Of a stretch of DNA of 6,613 nt, positions 5,884-6,613 are shown one piece after another (the stretch's first letter is position 1; each line of letters starts with the position of its first letter). A program made the position numbers and the translations under genes. Under the pieces are notes generated by a model. That model did no database searches. It had not been told where the DNA came from and was given only the letters and a program-made list of their open reading frames with translations. Location: assembly GCA_903871435.1 (NCBI GenBank), contig CAIQGU010000055.1, positions 1 through 6,613 of the forward strand, in the 5' to 3' direction. Source of the DNA: an uncultured Burkholderiales bacterium. Lineage in GTDB: Bacteria > Pseudomonadota > Gammaproteobacteria > Burkholderiales > Burkholderiaceae_F.

Positions 5884-6613
5884 ATGCATCACCCACTGCC
5901 TGCGGTGCGCCCCTCACGCCTTTCGGTGGCCGGCCAACGCCTCTTGCTGCTGGCCTGTCTTGCGCTGGGGGCTTGTGCCTCGCGCCCGGGTCATTTCTAC
6001 CAGGATGACGGCCCACCCGAGCACCCGCCCGCCGGCCTGGCGCAACTGCCCGATGCGATGCCCCGGATCGAACCCCTGAACCTTCGGGCCAATCGACCGT
6101 ACCAGGCCCTGGGCCGCAGCTACTCACCCGACACCAGCGATGCGCCCTTCGAGCAGCGCGGGGTGGCGTCCTGGTATGGCCGCCAGTACCACGGCAACCC
6201 CACCGCGAGCGGTGAACCCTACGACATGTATGCCATGTCGGCAGCGCACCCCACTTTGCCCATTCCCAGCTACGCGCGCGTCACGCGCGTGAGCGATGGG
6301 CGCAGCGTGGTCGTGCGCATCAACGATCGCGGCCCCTTCCTGCAGGACCGCATCATCGACCTTTCCTATGCCGCCGCCGCCCGGCTGGGCATCGTGGGGC
6401 CGGGCAGTGCAGAGGTTCTTGTGCACAAGATAACCGCCCACGATATCGCCGCTGGATCCACCGGCGCGGGAACACCGCCGGCAGCGGCGCCTGTCGCTGT
6501 TACGGTGCCGGTCCCGCAGCCCGCCCCGGTGATGGTTCGAGTCCCTGCTCCGGTACCTGTTCCCACTCCGGTAACCGCTCCGGTATCCGTTCCCGCTGCA
6601 GCAGCGGCTCCGG
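5884..6613 (+). CDS. rlpA: RlpA-family septal/endolytic transglycosylase lipoprotein (3' end missing)
   Basis: Outer-membrane lipoprotein related to RlpA, which in Pseudomonas aeruginosa is a lytic transglycosylase cleaving glycan strands lacking stem peptides, at the septum and elsewhere. About 243 residues are visible. A signal peptide with core LLLLACLALGA ends in a lipobox LGAC (28-31); C31 would be lipidated, and Ala at +2 gives no inner-membrane retention signal. A Pro-rich spacer follows, then the double-psi beta-barrel domain (about 92-178): GVASWYGRQYHG, TASGEPYDMYAMSAAH and VVVRINDRGPF, then RIIDLSYAAAARLG. H122 and D148 correspond to the conserved putative catalytic pair. From residue 190 a low-complexity Pro/Ala/Val linker begins and is cut by the window; a C-terminal SPOR domain is expected but not seen. 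The n-region before the hydrophobic core is long (19 residues), so a GTG start at 5905 or 5926 is possible. Twelve bases separate it from rodA, consistent with the same operon. Confidence 0.93.
   Translation, partial: MHHPLPAVRPSRLSVAGQRLLLLACLALGACASRPGHFYQDDGPPEHPPAGLAQLPDAMPRIEPLNLRANRPYQALGRSYSPDTSDAPFEQRGVASWYGRQYHGNPTASGEPYDMYAMSAAHPTLPIPSYARVTRVSDGRSVVVRINDRGPFLQDRIIDLSYAAAARLGIVGPGSAEVLVHKITAHDIAAGSTGAGTPPAAAPVAVTVPVPQPAPVMVRVPAPVPVPTPVTAPVSVPAAAAAP
6547..6613 (+). repeat. Degenerate 30-base tandem repeat in the RlpA linker
   Basis: GCTCCGG recurs at 6547, 6577 and 6607, exactly 30 bases apart, with the third copy cut by the window edge. The first 18 bases of units 1 and 2 (6547-6564 and 6577-6594) differ at only two positions, while the last 12 differ more; a further ACTCCGGTA at 6565 shows a shorter internal repeat. 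Each unit encodes ten residues (APVPVPTPVT, then APVSVPAAAA), so changes in copy number keep the frame. It forms part of the flexible linker after the barrel domain. Confidence 0.6.

Noticed and set aside
4699..5892. Minus-strand open frame of 397 codons opposite rodA, rich in His, Gln and Glu
   Set aside because: The His/Gln/Glu composition is the complement of the hydrophobic RodA helix codons; it is a shadow.
5780..6566. Minus-strand frames opposite rlpA, one with a Gly/Thr-rich repeat
   Set aside because: The repeat is the reverse complement of the Pro/Val linker codons of rlpA, which is supported by a lipobox and barrel-domain motifs.
1..6613. Mobile elements, CRISPR, tRNA/rRNA or defence genes
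   Set aside because: No inverted-repeat ends, transposase motifs, spaced repeats or RNA-gene folds were recognised; coding density and codon use look uniform throughout.

Overview
The window is a high-GC, gene-dense stretch of a bacterial chromosome, with all genes on the + strand. It most resembles a Gram-negative proteobacterium. The best guess is a betaproteobacterium (Burkholderiales, Rhodocyclales or Nitrosomonadales type), for three reasons. CysH is of the iron-sulfur APS-reductase kind. It lies directly before cysD and a stand-alone cysN with no fused APS kinase. The remaining genes are a cell-elongation set (PBP2, RodA, RlpA) typical of rod-shaped Gram-negatives. The taxonomic call is inference from gene content and order, not from a marker gene.

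Region 1 (1-2735) is the end of an assimilatory sulfate-reduction operon: cysH (5' end cut off by the window), cysD and cysN. cysH and cysD share an ATGA stop/start overlap, and cysD and cysN are one base apart, so the three are almost certainly co-transcribed and translationally coupled. CysD and CysN form ATP sulfurylase, which makes APS from sulfate and ATP with GTP hydrolysis as the driver. CysH then reduces APS directly to sulfite. No APS kinase (CysC) is seen, which fits a pathway that skips PAPS.

Region 2 (2736-2866) is the only real intergenic gap. It is 131 bases long and holds an AT-rich pocket that may be the -10 element of a promoter for the next operon, plus a good ribosome binding site for mrdA. 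No convincing terminator was found.

Region 3 (2867-6613) is a cell-wall elongation and remodelling operon. mrdA (PBP2 transpeptidase) and rodA (SEDS glycosyltransferase) are 2 bases apart and encode the two halves of the elongasome peptidoglycan synthase. rlpA follows 12 bases later and runs off the window. It encodes an outer-membrane lipoprotein of the RlpA lytic transglycosylase family, with a signal peptide and lipobox, a double-psi beta-barrel domain and the start of a Pro/Ala/Val-rich linker with a 30-base repeat period.

I see no mobile element, RNA gene, CRISPR array, prophage or defence gene, and nothing that looks like an undescribed system. This is ordinary core chromosome. The most notable points are the join of a sulfur operon to an elongasome operon, the repeat-built RlpA linker, and a few start-codon choices.
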